A stretch of DNA of 32,347 nt. It comes from JBHJGM01 sp964405825. Its GTDB lineage: Bacteria > Verrucomicrobiota > Verrucomicrobiia > Opitutales > JBHJGM01. The position numbers were made by a program, and so were the translations under genes. Positions 6,244 to 14,626 of the stretch are shown here, piece after piece. The stretch's first letter is position 1, and every line of letters begins with the position of its first letter. The notes below the pieces were generated by a model. That model searched no databases and was not told where the DNA came from. It saw only the letters and a program-made list of their open reading frames with translations. The DNA lies in the NCBI GenBank assembly GCA_964405825.1, contig CAYOPI010000036.1, positions 1 to 32,347 of the forward strand, in the 5' to 3' direction.

Positions 6244-8559
6244 TCAGGAGCGCTTCTGCGGATAGAGCAGGACGCGGTCGTGCACGAGCAGGATGAGGTC
6301 GTCCAGGCCATCACCAGTGACGTCGGCAACGAGCACTTCGCGTGGTTCCTGAGCGGCGCCGGTACGCCCGCTGTAGTGGACGTTGCGCTCGAAGACAGTG
6401 AAGTGCAGCAGACTGGACCACTCGCCCTGGGCGGACTGGCCGAGGATTTCCAGAAGGTTGTTTTCGCCGTCGAGCAGGACGAGGTCCTGGAGGCCGTCGC
6501 CGTTGAGGTCGCCGGTTTCGGCGGAGAAGTACTTGATGTCCTCGAGGTCGGTTTCGTAGGCACGCAGGCGCTCAAGTGACCACGCGCCCTGACCCAGCGG
6601 GAGGCTCCAGCAGCGTTGGCCGCCGAGGAAGAGGAGTTCGTTGGTCTGGGCCAGGTAGTGCACACGGCGCGGGTTGATGCGTCCGAGTTCGAGCGCGCGG
6701 CGATAGCGAAAGACGCCGGTTTCGTCCTGCTGAAGCAGTTGGAGTTCGCCGTTGACGCGGTCGTAGACGGCGAGTTCGGCGGTACCGTCGCCGTCGAGGT
6801 CGCGGTAGAAGGGGGTGCTGGCGAGGTCTTCGTCGGTGCGGGTGTTGGCCTGGTCGATCAGGTCGATGCCGCCCTCGGGGGTGAATTTGAGCACGCGAAC
6901 CAGGCCGGGCGAGGCCAGGAGCATCTCCGAACCCGGTTGGCCGTCGACGTCGGCCACGCCGGCGAGGGAGAGGTTGAGGTTTTTCAGGAGCGTCTCGCGC
7001 AGGGGGGCGTCCTCGGCGAAGGGCACGAGTTCGCCGGCTTCGTCGACCTGCAGGAGCACCGCGGGGTCGCGCGCAATGGGCAGGAAGATCTCGGGGCGCC
7101 CGTCGTCAAAGAGATCGAAGACGCGGATGTCGCCTGGCTGTCGGCGGCCGTCGGAAAGTTGCGTGCGGGAGACCTGGGTGAAGGCCTCGGTGGCGGGGTC
7201 GTAGGCGAGGCGGTCGAGGAAGCCGTCGCCGTCGGTGCGGTGGACGACGAGGAGTTCGGCGGGCTTGCCGGGCTCCAGACGCGCGCCGGTGATGGCCAGG
7301 AGTTCGTCGGCCTCCAGCGTGATCAGCGTGGGAAAGTCAAAGCGGCCGGATTCGCCGTAGCGGCTAACCCCGAGGACTGAATCCTCGGCGCTGAAGACGG
7401 CCACCCAGTCGCGGTCGTCGTCGAGGTGGAAGCGCCCGGAGGCCACCCCGGAAACGCCCGCAAGCGTCGGAAAAGCAACTGGAGCGGCCAGGCCGTTGTC
7501 CTCACCGCGGCGAAAGAGCCAGACGCGCGAGCCGTCGCCATCGGCCTGGAGGAGGTCGGTGCGGCCGTCGCCGTCAAAGTCGCCCACGGCGTACCCGGCG
7601 GCGTTGCCGGTGCGCGAGCCCGCGGCAAAGACACGCGGCTGCAGGTCCTGGAGGGTTTCGACCTGCGAGGCGGGTTGCTGCAGGCGGTGCCACTCGACCA
7701 GGCCGGTGTTGGCGTTGACCGAGGCCAGTTGGAGGGGCTCGCCCACGGGGCTGACCGGTCGGACCCCCGAGTTGGTGAAGTCCTGCTCGAAGGCAAGTTC
7801 GGGGCCCAGGGAGCCGTCGGCCTGGATCTGACGCAGGCGCAGGGGGCGGGCTTCCTGGCCCAGCACGTAGAACAGATCGTCACGGCCATCGGCGTCGGCG
7901 TCGCTGAGAAGCAGGCCCCGGGGGTCGTCTCCAGAAACTGGATACAGGACAGGCTCGCGCAGGGCGGCCTCGTCATCGAGTTCGAAAATGGCCACCCCCT
8001 CGGAGGTCAGGGCGATGAGGTCGGGCGTGCCGTCGGCGTCGAGGTCGGCGATGGCGAGGGTGGAAGTCCAGGAGGAGGGGGTGAGGTCGTCAAAGACGCT
8101 CTTTTGCTCGAAGGTGCCGTCCTCGGCCTGAAGACGGACCACGAGGGGTTCCTGGCGGCTGGTGTAGGCGAGGTCGGCGCGGCCGTCGCCGTTGAGGTCG
8201 CCAGCGGCCACGGCGTACATCGACACGCCGCTGACGATGGAGTGGCGCTCGAAGGGCAGGTCGGACAGCTCGGGGTCCCAGCGGTTGCGGCGGAGGGCCT
8301 CGGGGCGGCGCCTGGTGCCTTCGTCGACGGTGCGCTGGTAGAGGATTTCGATCTTGGCCTGATCGTTGTTGAGCAAGACGAGGTCGTTGCGCCCGTCACC
8401 GTCGATGTCGGCGGCGGTGAGCCCGCGGGTGCCCCAGTCCAGCGGCTGAACGAGGGGCCCGTCCAGGCGTACCGGAGCGATGGAGTCGGCGGCTCCCGCC
8501 GGCAGGGACGCTGCGAGCAGGGAGGCGGCAAGCAGGCAGCCAACAGGCGGGCGGATCAT
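6244..8559 (-). CDS. Exported FG-GAP/VCBS repeat protein
   Basis: 771 residues. It begins with a signal peptide (hydrophobic CLLAASLLAASLP, cleavage near AGA-A). The rest is a chain of calcium-loop repeats: at least eight clear copies such as DIDGDGRND, DLNGDGRAD, DLDADGTPD, DADADGRDD, DFDGDGRTD, DLDGDGTAE, DLNGDGLQD and DVTGDGLDD, plus weaker ones (DLFDDGRPE). This fits an integrin-alpha-like beta-propeller, probably two propellers. Such proteins act at the surface or in the periplasm in binding; no catalytic domain is visible. Its ATG overlaps the stop of the preceding exported protein (ATGA), so it is the third gene of a coupled operon. Repeat-encoding DNA contains near-identical short stretches (around 6490 and 8180) that could recombine. 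Confidence 0.88.
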   Translation of the reverse strand: MIRPPVGCLLAASLLAASLPAGAADSIAPVRLDGPLVQPLDWGTRGLTAADIDGDGRNDLVLLNNDQAKIEILYQRTVDEGTRRRPEALRRNRWDPELSDLPFERHSIVSGVSMYAVAAGDLNGDGRADLAYTSRQEPLVVRLQAEDGTFEQKSVFDDLTPSSWTSTLAIADLDADGTPDLIALTSEGVAIFELDDEAALREPVLYPVSGDDPRGLLLSDADADGRDDLFYVLGQEARPLRLRQIQADGSLGPELAFEQDFTNSGVRPVSPVGEPLQLASVNANTGLVEWHRLQQPASQVETLQDLQPRVFAAGSRTGNAAGYAVGDFDGDGRTDLLQADGDGSRVWLFRRGEDNGLAAPVAFPTLAGVSGVASGRFHLDDDRDWVAVFSAEDSVLGVSRYGESGRFDFPTLITLEADELLAITGARLEPGKPAELLVVHRTDGDGFLDRLAYDPATEAFTQVSRTQLSDGRRQPGDIRVFDLFDDGRPEIFLPIARDPAVLLQVDEAGELVPFAEDAPLRETLLKNLNLSLAGVADVDGQPGSEMLLASPGLVRVLKFTPEGGIDLIDQANTRTDEDLASTPFYRDLDGDGTAELAVYDRVNGELQLLQQDETGVFRYRRALELGRINPRRVHYLAQTNELLFLGGQRCWSLPLGQGAWSLERLRAYETDLEDIKYFSAETGDLNGDGLQDLVLLDGENNLLEILGQSAQGEWSSLLHFTVFERNVHYSGRTGAAQEPREVLVADVTGDGLDDLILLVHDRVLLYPQKRS

Positions 8560-10499
8560 TCGGGCAAATCCTCGTTGGGCAGGAGGATCTGGTAGCTGTA
8601 GTAGCCGCCGCTGTCCTCAATCGCGCGGGTGAGCTGGTAGAAGGGGAAATCCGCGCCCTCGGTGAAGACGGAGAAGTCCAGGGGAATCTCGCCGGCCCCG
8701 CTCATGGTCTCGAACATGCGAAAGACGTTGCTGAGGGTGGCGGCCAGATCGTCGTAGCCGGTGAAGAAGCCGGATTGAGGCAGGTACTCGTCGGCCTGAG
8801 CGACCAGACGGGCGTTGACCAGGCCGGGGCGCTCGGAGGCCATCTGGGCGATGAGGCTCTCGGCGTTTTCAACGGAGCCCACGAGCATGACCAGCCACTG
8901 CTCGCGCAGGAACCAGCTGAAGCGCACGGGAGTCTCGACCGCCGGGCCGGGGGCGAAGGCCAGCTCGGTGCCGAGGTACTCGCGGCGCCCGATCATGTTG
9001 GGCGGGACTCCGGCGGCGGCGATGCCGTTGCTGAGGGCCATCTCGATGGTCTGGCGATCGCGCAGCTCGATCGCGATGGCGATGTCGAACATGCCGATGG
9101 ACATGGGGCTGTTCATGTCCAGGTCGACGTCCCCGGATTTCTCGAGGTAGAGCAAGACCAACTCGTCGCCAAAGCCGTCGCGGAAGAGGCGCGGGATGCT
9201 CACCCCGGAGACCGAGGCGATCATGTCCAGGCCCTGGTCAAACTGCTGGCCGCCGTCGGGGGACTGCTCGCGGATGTTGCGGCGCAGGACCTCCCAGAAG
9301 TTGCTGAAGTCCATGCCCAGGTGGACGTAGGAGACGGTGTTTTTGGGGACGAACGAGACGGGCGCGTAGTCCAGGGGCGGGAACTGGAAGAGCTCGAGCA
9401 GGCCGCTCTTCTGCTCGACCATCAGGCCGGTGATGGCGCCGGGCTTGCCGTTGTAGGTACCCGAGGCAACGAAGAGGCTGCTCCAATCGTTGACGCCGAG
9501 CAGCTCGATGACTTCGAGTGGCGTGATGGGTGGCTCGGGCCAGTCTTCCTCACCCATCTCGGCGCGCAGCTCGGCTTCCTCGCGCTCCTCGTTCTCGATG
9601 ATGGTGTTGATGAGGTTCATGCCCTGATGGATGTCGATGAAGAAGAGCACGTCGGTCTCCTCCATTTCGGCGGTCTTTTGCCGGGCGTCGACGAAGCGCA
9701 CGTTGGCCGCGAGAGTGGGCGCGCCGGTGCCTTCGCCGAGCATGCGGCTGACGGCTTCACGCAGGGCCTGGCCGGGGAAGCCCATCACCATGTGCCCGTC
9801 GATGACGCCGTAACCGCCGACATCAAAGGTCACGTCCGGGTCGTCAGGATTCCGAATCCGGGCCACGTGCAGGGTGTGGCCGCCGGCGTCCTCCTCAAGG
9901 AACTCGACGTTGTCCTTGTCGGGCGACTCCTCCGCGAGGCGTTCGAGGAGCATCTCGGTCATCTCGTCCCAGCTTTCGTGGATGGACTCGGCCCCGGCCT
10001 GATCGACCTCGGCCAAGAAAAGCACGCCGCCGGAGATGGACTCGGGCGGGCGGTCCTCCTCATCGAAGACTTTCATCTGCTCGATGAGTTCGTCGGCGGC
10101 GTACAGGCCAAAGGCAGCCTCGCCCCTGGCCATGTCGAGGACTTCGACGAAGGGACCGAGCAGGCCGGCCTCCTCAAAGTCGGGGAAGAAAACGCTCGCG
10201 GCCTCCTCGAAGTCGGGATCCTCGGCCAGTTGCTCCTCCAGCGGGGCGATGAAGCGGCGGAGTTTGTCCAGGTCGATGAATTCGCCGTAATTGGCGTCGA
10301 AATTCTCGCGCATGCGCGGCACATCGGGCATCTGCATGAACAGGAGGGTTTCCTCGGGGAAGAAACGCTCGTAGTCGGCCTGGACGCTGGCGCCCAGAGG
10401 CGCAACGAGAGAGGTGGAAGCCGCCAGAGTCAGGCCCAGCAGCGCGGGAGCGCCCCCACGCCGCAGCGTGAGGGTCGTGGGAGTGTTTCGGTCCGTCAT
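8556..10499 (-). CDS. Exported acidic protein of unknown function
   Basis: 647 residues, not recognised. A long N-terminal hydrophobic stretch (about 14-37, ALLGLTLAASTSLVAPLGA) looks like a signal peptide. The mature part is strongly acidic, with segments such as LEEQLAEDPDFEEAASVFFPDFEE. It is organised as alternating helices and strands, with phrases such as VLFLAEVDQ and GVIDGHMVMGFPGQALREAV. The latter type recalls DUF3352-like surface or periplasmic proteins, but I would not assign it. Both ends overlap neighbours by ATGA: its start with the protease stop and its stop with the FG-GAP start. The three products are therefore probably made in fixed ratio and act together in the envelope. 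No catalytic motif, lipobox or membrane anchor beyond the signal is visible. Confidence 0.8.
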   Translation of the reverse strand: MTDRNTPTTLTLRRGGAPALLGLTLAASTSLVAPLGASVQADYERFFPEETLLFMQMPDVPRMRENFDANYGEFIDLDKLRRFIAPLEEQLAEDPDFEEAASVFFPDFEEAGLLGPFVEVLDMARGEAAFGLYAADELIEQMKVFDEEDRPPESISGGVLFLAEVDQAGAESIHESWDEMTEMLLERLAEESPDKDNVEFLEEDAGGHTLHVARIRNPDDPDVTFDVGGYGVIDGHMVMGFPGQALREAVSRMLGEGTGAPTLAANVRFVDARQKTAEMEETDVLFFIDIHQGMNLINTIIENEEREEAELRAEMGEEDWPEPPITPLEVIELLGVNDWSSLFVASGTYNGKPGAITGLMVEQKSGLLELFQFPPLDYAPVSFVPKNTVSYVHLGMDFSNFWEVLRRNIREQSPDGGQQFDQGLDMIASVSGVSIPRLFRDGFGDELVLLYLEKSGDVDLDMNSPMSIGMFDIAIAIELRDRQTIEMALSNGIAAAGVPPNMIGRREYLGTELAFAPGPAVETPVRFSWFLREQWLVMLVGSVENAESLIAQMASERPGLVNARLVAQADEYLPQSGFFTGYDDLAATLSNVFRMFETMSGAGEIPLDFSVFTEGADFPFYQLTRAIEDSGGYYSYQILLPNEDLPE

Positions 10500-11476
10500 G
10501 GTGCGTCAACAGAGTCCGGCGAGTCCTCGAGGGGAGGCCGGTTGTAGCGAAACCCGCTGTTGGCGTTGCGCGGGTCAAAGGCAAAGGCGTCGCGGTTTTC
10601 CAGGAAGAGCTTGAGCATGTTGGAGGGGATGGCGAAGCCCAGACCCTCGGCGCCCATGCCCACGACCTTCATGTTGTTCACGCCGACGACCTCACCCCGC
10701 AGATTGAAGAGGGGTCCACCGGAGTTACCGGGGTTGATCTCGGCGGTGGTCTGGATGAAGAGGCGCCCGCCGATGGGACGGTTTTTGACCGAGATGATTC
10801 CCTCGGAGACGCTGCGGTCGAGCCCGAGCGGGCTGCCGATGGCGAAGACGCGCTGACCCGCGCGCAGGCCCGCACTCTGGCCGACCGGAGCCACCTCGAA
10901 GCGGCGGTCCTCGGTGTCCTCGATTTTCAGCAGGGCCAGGTCCATGACCGGATTGGTGGCGACGATGCGGACGTTTTCAAAGCGCACCCGCTTGAGTTCC
11001 TTGGGGCGCTTTTCAAAGACGGTGACGGTGATCTCGTTCTCGCCGGCGATGACGTGGTCGTTGGTGATGACGTAGCCCTCGCCGTCGATGACGAAGCCCG
11101 AGCCCAGACCGATGGGCGTTTCGACCAGCACGACCGCTTCGCCGAGGGTGTCGGCCAGTTCCTTGATGCCGCGGTCCGCGCCAAAGCCGCCGACCTGGTA
11201 GAGGGTGGCCTCGGAGAGGTCCTCGGCGATGACCTCGCCGGAAGCGTCAAGGGCTTCGACCGCGGCGATGGCCTCACGCGGAATGGTCAGGACGGTGAAG
11301 CCCAGATCGATGATCACGCGGTCGGGATGCTCCTTGAGCAGGTCGCCGGTGACGCTGGCGCCGCTGCTGAGTTGAACGCGGGCGTCACGCGCCAGAGCGG
11401 ACGCAGACACCGTGAGCCCCACGGCCATGGCCAGCACGCAAGCCAGATTGAAAACGGGACGCACGGAAAAAATCAT
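10496..11476 (-). CDS. Exported trypsin-like (HtrA/S1C) serine protease without PDZ
   Basis: 326 residues from the ATG at 11476, chosen because a signal peptide follows (hydrophobic LACVLAMAVGLTVSASALA, cleavage near ALA-R). The frame is open for 56 further codons upstream, but that sequence is not protein-like. The catalytic triad is His141 (NDHVIAG), Asp179 (MDLALLKI) and Ser252 (GNSGGPLF). The segments between match HtrA-type proteases (GSGFVID, IGSPLGL, IQTTAEINPGNSGGPL, GLGFAIPS). The protein ends shortly after the protease domain, so the PDZ domains of DegP-like enzymes are missing. Residues about 33-75 (VQLSSGASVTGDLL..DRVIIDLGF..LTIPREAI) form an extra small beta-rich domain before the protease. 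First gene of the coupled three-gene exported operon; a role in protein quality control or processing of its partners is inferred. Confidence 0.88.
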   Translation of the reverse strand: MIFSVRPVFNLACVLAMAVGLTVSASALARDARVQLSSGASVTGDLLKEHPDRVIIDLGFTVLTIPREAIAAVEALDASGEVIAEDLSEATLYQVGGFGADRGIKELADTLGEAVVLVETPIGLGSGFVIDGEGYVITNDHVIAGENEITVTVFEKRPKELKRVRFENVRIVATNPVMDLALLKIEDTEDRRFEVAPVGQSAGLRAGQRVFAIGSPLGLDRSVSEGIISVKNRPIGGRLFIQTTAEINPGNSGGPLFNLRGEVVGVNNMKVVGMGAEGLGFAIPSNMLKLFLENRDAFAFDPRNANSGFRYNRPPLEDSPDSVDAP

Positions 11477-11547
11477 CAGGCGTTCAGGAGGAACGGGGCG
11501 CCCCGAAGGCGCAGGATGGGAGATAATCTCAGTTGGCACCGGGCTTG

Positions 11548-12135
11548 TCAACGCGCAGGGCGCCAGATTGCCGGTGTGCCCTCCCGTACGGTCCACTGCG
11601 AGGGCTCGCGGTTCCACACAAAACGCCAGGGCTTTTTCACCCACTCCTCTCCGGCGTAGTTGATGCCGATGCGCGGGGTGGCCTCGACTTCGGCTTCGGG
11701 GACGCTCAGCCCGCTCTCTTCGAGCCAGAGGCCGTTCTCGGGCGAGGCGAGCTGGCGGTTGAAGGCACCGTCGATGCCGAGAGAACGTGTCAGTCGGCCC
11801 GGGCCGAAGCGCCCGCCGGCTCCGCGAATGAGCACGGCCGCCGGGAAGTCCTCGGGGCCTGCCACGATGTTCAGCAGCCAGTGCACGCCGTAGCAGAGGT
11901 AGACGTACCAGTAACCCGGCGGACCGAACATGATGGCGTTGCGCGGCGTCTTCTTCTTTGCGGCGTGGCAGGCGAGGTCGCCGTTGCCGTCGTAGGCTTC
12001 GACCTCGGCGATCGGCCAGCGCTCGACGCGTCCGGCCAGGTCGGCGTGACAGAGGTGCTGGCCCAGGAGTGAACGCGCCAGTTCCACGGTGGGCCGGGCG
12101 AAGTGATCGGGCGGGAGAACCTTGGGTTTGGGCAT
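11548..12135 (-). CDS. DNA-3-methyladenine (alkyladenine) glycosylase, AAG/MPG family
   Basis: Monofunctional base-excision glycosylase that removes alkylated purines. 195 residues, typical length. Family landmarks are IAEVEAYDG (the catalytic Glu46 and the intercalating Tyr48 by comparison with human AAG Glu125/Tyr127), DLACHA, TPRN, MFGPPGYWYVYLCYG and WLLNIV. They are followed by AAVLIRG and FGPGRLTRSLGI, the DNA-contact region. It lies 16 bases downstream of dtd, probably in one transcript. The protease gene follows after 71 bases. Confidence 0.93.
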   Translation of the reverse strand: MPKPKVLPPDHFARPTVELARSLLGQHLCHADLAGRVERWPIAEVEAYDGNGDLACHAAKKKTPRNAIMFGPPGYWYVYLCYGVHWLLNIVAGPEDFPAAVLIRGAGGRFGPGRLTRSLGIDGAFNRQLASPENGLWLEESGLSVPEAEVEATPRIGINYAGEEWVKKPWRFVWNREPSQWTVREGTPAIWRPAR

Positions 12136-12151
12136 GAGCGCTGGGCGAACC

Positions 12152-12610
12152 TCACAAGTCCTTCAGGGCGGTGTCGAGCACGAGGGTGACCGGGCCGTCG
12201 TTGACGGCGTCGATGCGCATGTACTGGCCGAAGCGCCCCGTGGGCACGGGCCGGCCCAGTTGCGTCTGGATGGCTTTGGCGAAGCCCTCGTAGAGCGGAA
12301 TGGCCTGCGCGGGCGGGGCGGCGCGGTTGAAGGAAGGCCGGTAGCCCTTGCGCGTGTTGCCAAAGAGGGTGAACTGGCTGATGACGAGGGCGGAAGCGTC
12401 GTCGAGGTCGGCCAGCGCGCGGTTCATCCGGCCTTCGGCATCCTCAAAGATGCGCAGACCGGTCACCTTGCTGGCCAGCCATTGCATCTCGGCCCCGGTG
12501 TCGCCGCTCTGCACGCCCAGGAAGACCAGCAGGCCCCGTGGAATCTGGCCGACGACGTCACCGTCGACGTGGACCGCCGCCGAGAGGACCCGCTGCACCA
12601 CCGCTCGCAT
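12152..12610 (-). CDS. dtd: D-aminoacyl-tRNA deacylase
   Basis: Removes D-amino acids (and glycine) mischarged on tRNAs; cytoplasmic dimer. 152 residues from the ATG at 12610, which gives the family opening MRAVVQRV. The two diagnostic motifs are intact: SQFTLF at 78-83 and NDGPVT at 137-142, the cross-subunit Gly-Pro motif that gives chiral selectivity. It lies 20 bases after the DMT transporter stop and 16 before the glycosylase, so the three genes are probably co-transcribed. Confidence 0.96.
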   Translation of the reverse strand: MRAVVQRVLSAAVHVDGDVVGQIPRGLLVFLGVQSGDTGAEMQWLASKVTGLRIFEDAEGRMNRALADLDDASALVISQFTLFGNTRKGYRPSFNRAAPPAQAIPLYEGFAKAIQTQLGRPVPTGRFGQYMRIDAVNDGPVTLVLDTALKDL

Positions 12611-12630
12611 CGCCGGGTGTCCTGGCGCGG

Positions 12631-13521
12631 TCAGCGAGTGAGGACAAGGATGATCGCCACGAGCAGGAGGCTGGTGCCAACGAGGCGTTGCACCACGACG
12701 CGGGGGCTGAGGTCCTTCTCGAGGTTGCCAAAGAAACCGCCCAGGAGCGAGACCAGCAGAATGCTCCAGAACCCGCGGGCGCTGTAGAGTATGTTCTGGG
12801 TGACGGTGGTCTCCTGGCCGAAGCTGCTGAGCGAGCCGCAAATGACCAGCGCCTGCAGGCCCATGAAGCCGGCCCCCGCGATGAACCACGGCAGGCTCTT
12901 GCGCGGGAGCTCGCGCAGTTTGCCGCTGAAGAACGGGACGAAGGCCATCGAGAGGATGGCGTTGGTCAGGCCCATGAAGACGAGGAAGGGGGCCGGGCCA
13001 AAACGCGGCGCGTTGGTGGCCATCTGCACGTCGGCGGCGGCGAAGCTGGCCGAGGCGGCCAGGGCCAGGCCGATCGAGAGCAGGGTCTGGCGGGGATTGC
13101 CCCAGCCGGAGAAGCCCAGCAGAAAAACCGCCACGGCCGTCAGAAAAGCGCCGACCCAGGTCAGGGTGTCCACGCCGACGGTACCGAAAACGGCGATGAC
13201 GATGGCCACGAAGACGGTCTTGGTGCCCATCATGGGCCCCTGGATGGAGACGTCGCCCACGCGGATGGCGAGGAAGGTGAAGCCCTGGCCGGCGAAAAAC
13301 GAGAGCCCGGCCAGCAGCGGATAAAGCCAGTTGGACCAGTTGATTTCGGCCGGGAGGAAGAGCAGCAGGGCCGCGAAGGCCAGGACGGTGGCCCAGTTGG
13401 TCGCGACGATCAGGCGCATCATCCCCGCGCCCTCGACCATCGCGCGTTTTGAGCAGACCGCCGAAAGGGCGTAGCCCAGACCGGCCAGCAGCGGCAGGAT
13501 GTAGTACCAGGGAATCGACAT
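12631..13521 (-). CDS. DMT-superfamily (EamA-like) transporter
   Basis: 296 residues with about ten hydrophobic segments in two halves, as in EamA permeases (YYILPLLAGLGYALSAV, LIVATNWATVLAFAALLLFL, FVAIVIAVFG, FLTAVAVFLLGFSGW, and others through LLLVAIILVLTR). The substrate cannot be told. The ATG at 13521 is preferred; a TTG four codons upstream also lies in frame. The 100 bases upstream hold several hairpins, which may terminate the photolyase operon or form a leader for this gene. Confidence 0.82.
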   Translation of the reverse strand: MSIPWYYILPLLAGLGYALSAVCSKRAMVEGAGMMRLIVATNWATVLAFAALLLFLPAEINWSNWLYPLLAGLSFFAGQGFTFLAIRVGDVSIQGPMMGTKTVFVAIVIAVFGTVGVDTLTWVGAFLTAVAVFLLGFSGWGNPRQTLLSIGLALAASASFAAADVQMATNAPRFGPAPFLVFMGLTNAILSMAFVPFFSGKLRELPRKSLPWFIAGAGFMGLQALVICGSLSSFGQETTVTQNILYSARGFWSILLVSLLGGFFGNLEKDLSPRVVVQRLVGTSLLLVAIILVLTR

Positions 13522-13621
13522 CGCAAAAAGCAATCAGGGCTCAGAAGCCCCTCCGAGGGCAAGCCGGATGTTTCTTGCGGGGCACCTCGGAGAAGTCCAA
13601 AAGCCGCGCCGGAGATTCTCC
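13522..13621 (-). terminator. Structured intergenic region with terminator-like hairpin upstream of the DMT gene
   Basis: Three inverted repeats lie between the FAD oxidoreductase stop and the DMT start: GGAGA/TCTCC at 13611-13621; an 8-bp stem CTCCGAGG/CCTCGGAG at 13551-13592 with a nested GCAAG/CTTGC stem; and GGGCT/AGCCC at 13537-13550. On the minus strand the last is followed, after seven bases, by TTTTT (13529-13525). It could be the terminator of the photolyase operon or a regulatory leader; the T-run is not directly adjacent, so the call is weak. Confidence 0.4.
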
Positions 13622-14626
13622 TCACGCACCCCCGGCCCGCAGCAGACGCTTGGCGACGGCCAATCCGGAGAGGGCCGGGCCCTCCACGCGCGCGCCGCCA
13701 AAGGCATCCCCGGCAAAAGCCAGGCGAGCATCCTCGGCCAGCATGCAGCGGTCGGGGTGGACGGGACTGAGCGGCGTGGCGTAGCCCCAACGGTGGCCGC
13801 GTGCCTCGATCACCTGCGCCTTGCCAAAGAACGGGCGGGCGGCCTCCAGGAGGGGCGGGAGGCGTTCGTCGTCGGAATCGTCGTAGTGCTTGTCTGAATA
13901 CGCGGCGTTGGCGTGCAACGTGATCGCGCCCGGCTGGCTCGAAACGCCTTTCACGTAGTTGTCGGCGATGAGTTCGAGGGGTTCGGGCAGGTCGCCCTTG
14001 CGCAGGCCCGGGGCCTTCAGGGCGCTGGGGCCGTCGAGCTGAACCAGCGCCGCGAGGGTGCGCTCGTAGCGCACGTCCCGCAGAAAAGCGGACTGGTCCG
14101 GGGCGAGCCCGGGCAGGTGGGTTTCACCAAGGAGGCGCAGTGTCTGCGGCGGGGGCGGGGTGAGCAGGAGCCAGCGCCCGCGATGTGCGGTGCCGTCTTT
14201 CGCGCGGACGAGCCAAGCGTCGGCCTCGCGCACGAGTTCCTGGACCTCGCAGCTTCGCCGCACGTCCAGACCGTCGGCGAGGTACTTGGCCGGGGCGGTC
14301 ATCGCGGGCACGCCGCGGTAACGGACGAGTGGCTGGGGGTGGGCGTCGGTGGCGGGCAGCCGATGCCATTGGGTCGCCACGCCGGCCTCAACCCATTCGT
14401 CGACCATCGCCTGAAAGGCCGGTTCACGGGCGGTGAAAAACTGCGCGCCGTGGTCGAAGCCCAGACCGCCCTGCCCTCGCCGGTGCGCCATGCGCCCGCC
14501 GAAGCCCCGGCCCTTGTCGAGCACCCGCACGGACCGACCGGCGAGGTGCAACCGGACAGCCGCGGTCAAGCCGGCCATGCCCGCGCCGATAACAAGCACA
14601 TCGACGGTTTGCGAAGTTTCAGGCAT
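13622..14626 (-). CDS. NAD(P)/FAD-dependent oxidoreductase (renalase-like)
   Basis: 334 residues. The N-terminal Rossmann motif VLVIGAGMAGL has GxGxxG at 14-19, and the second FAD-contacting segment is VLDKGRGFGGRM, followed by FDHGAQFFTAR. This is the pattern of bacterial renalase-like or amine-oxidase-like flavoproteins. The C-terminus carries LAFAGDAFGGARVEGPALSGLAVA, the usual FAD-closing motif. Its start overlaps the preceding epimerase gene by eight bases, and it is the last gene of an operon with phrB and the TIGR01777 epimerase. The substrate is unknown; the operon suggests a light- or oxidative-damage-linked role. Confidence 0.88.
   Translation of the reverse strand: MPETSQTVDVLVIGAGMAGLTAAVRLHLAGRSVRVLDKGRGFGGRMAHRRGQGGLGFDHGAQFFTAREPAFQAMVDEWVEAGVATQWHRLPATDAHPQPLVRYRGVPAMTAPAKYLADGLDVRRSCEVQELVREADAWLVRAKDGTAHRGRWLLLTPPPPQTLRLLGETHLPGLAPDQSAFLRDVRYERTLAALVQLDGPSALKAPGLRKGDLPEPLELIADNYVKGVSSQPGAITLHANAAYSDKHYDDSDDERLPPLLEAARPFFGKAQVIEARGHRWGYATPLSPVHPDRCMLAEDARLAFAGDAFGGARVEGPALSGLAVAKRLLRAGGA

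Noticed and set aside
8775..10547. 590-codon plus-strand open frame
   Set aside because: Antisense to the exported acidic protein gene; a shadow frame typical of GC-rich DNA, with no recognisable domain.
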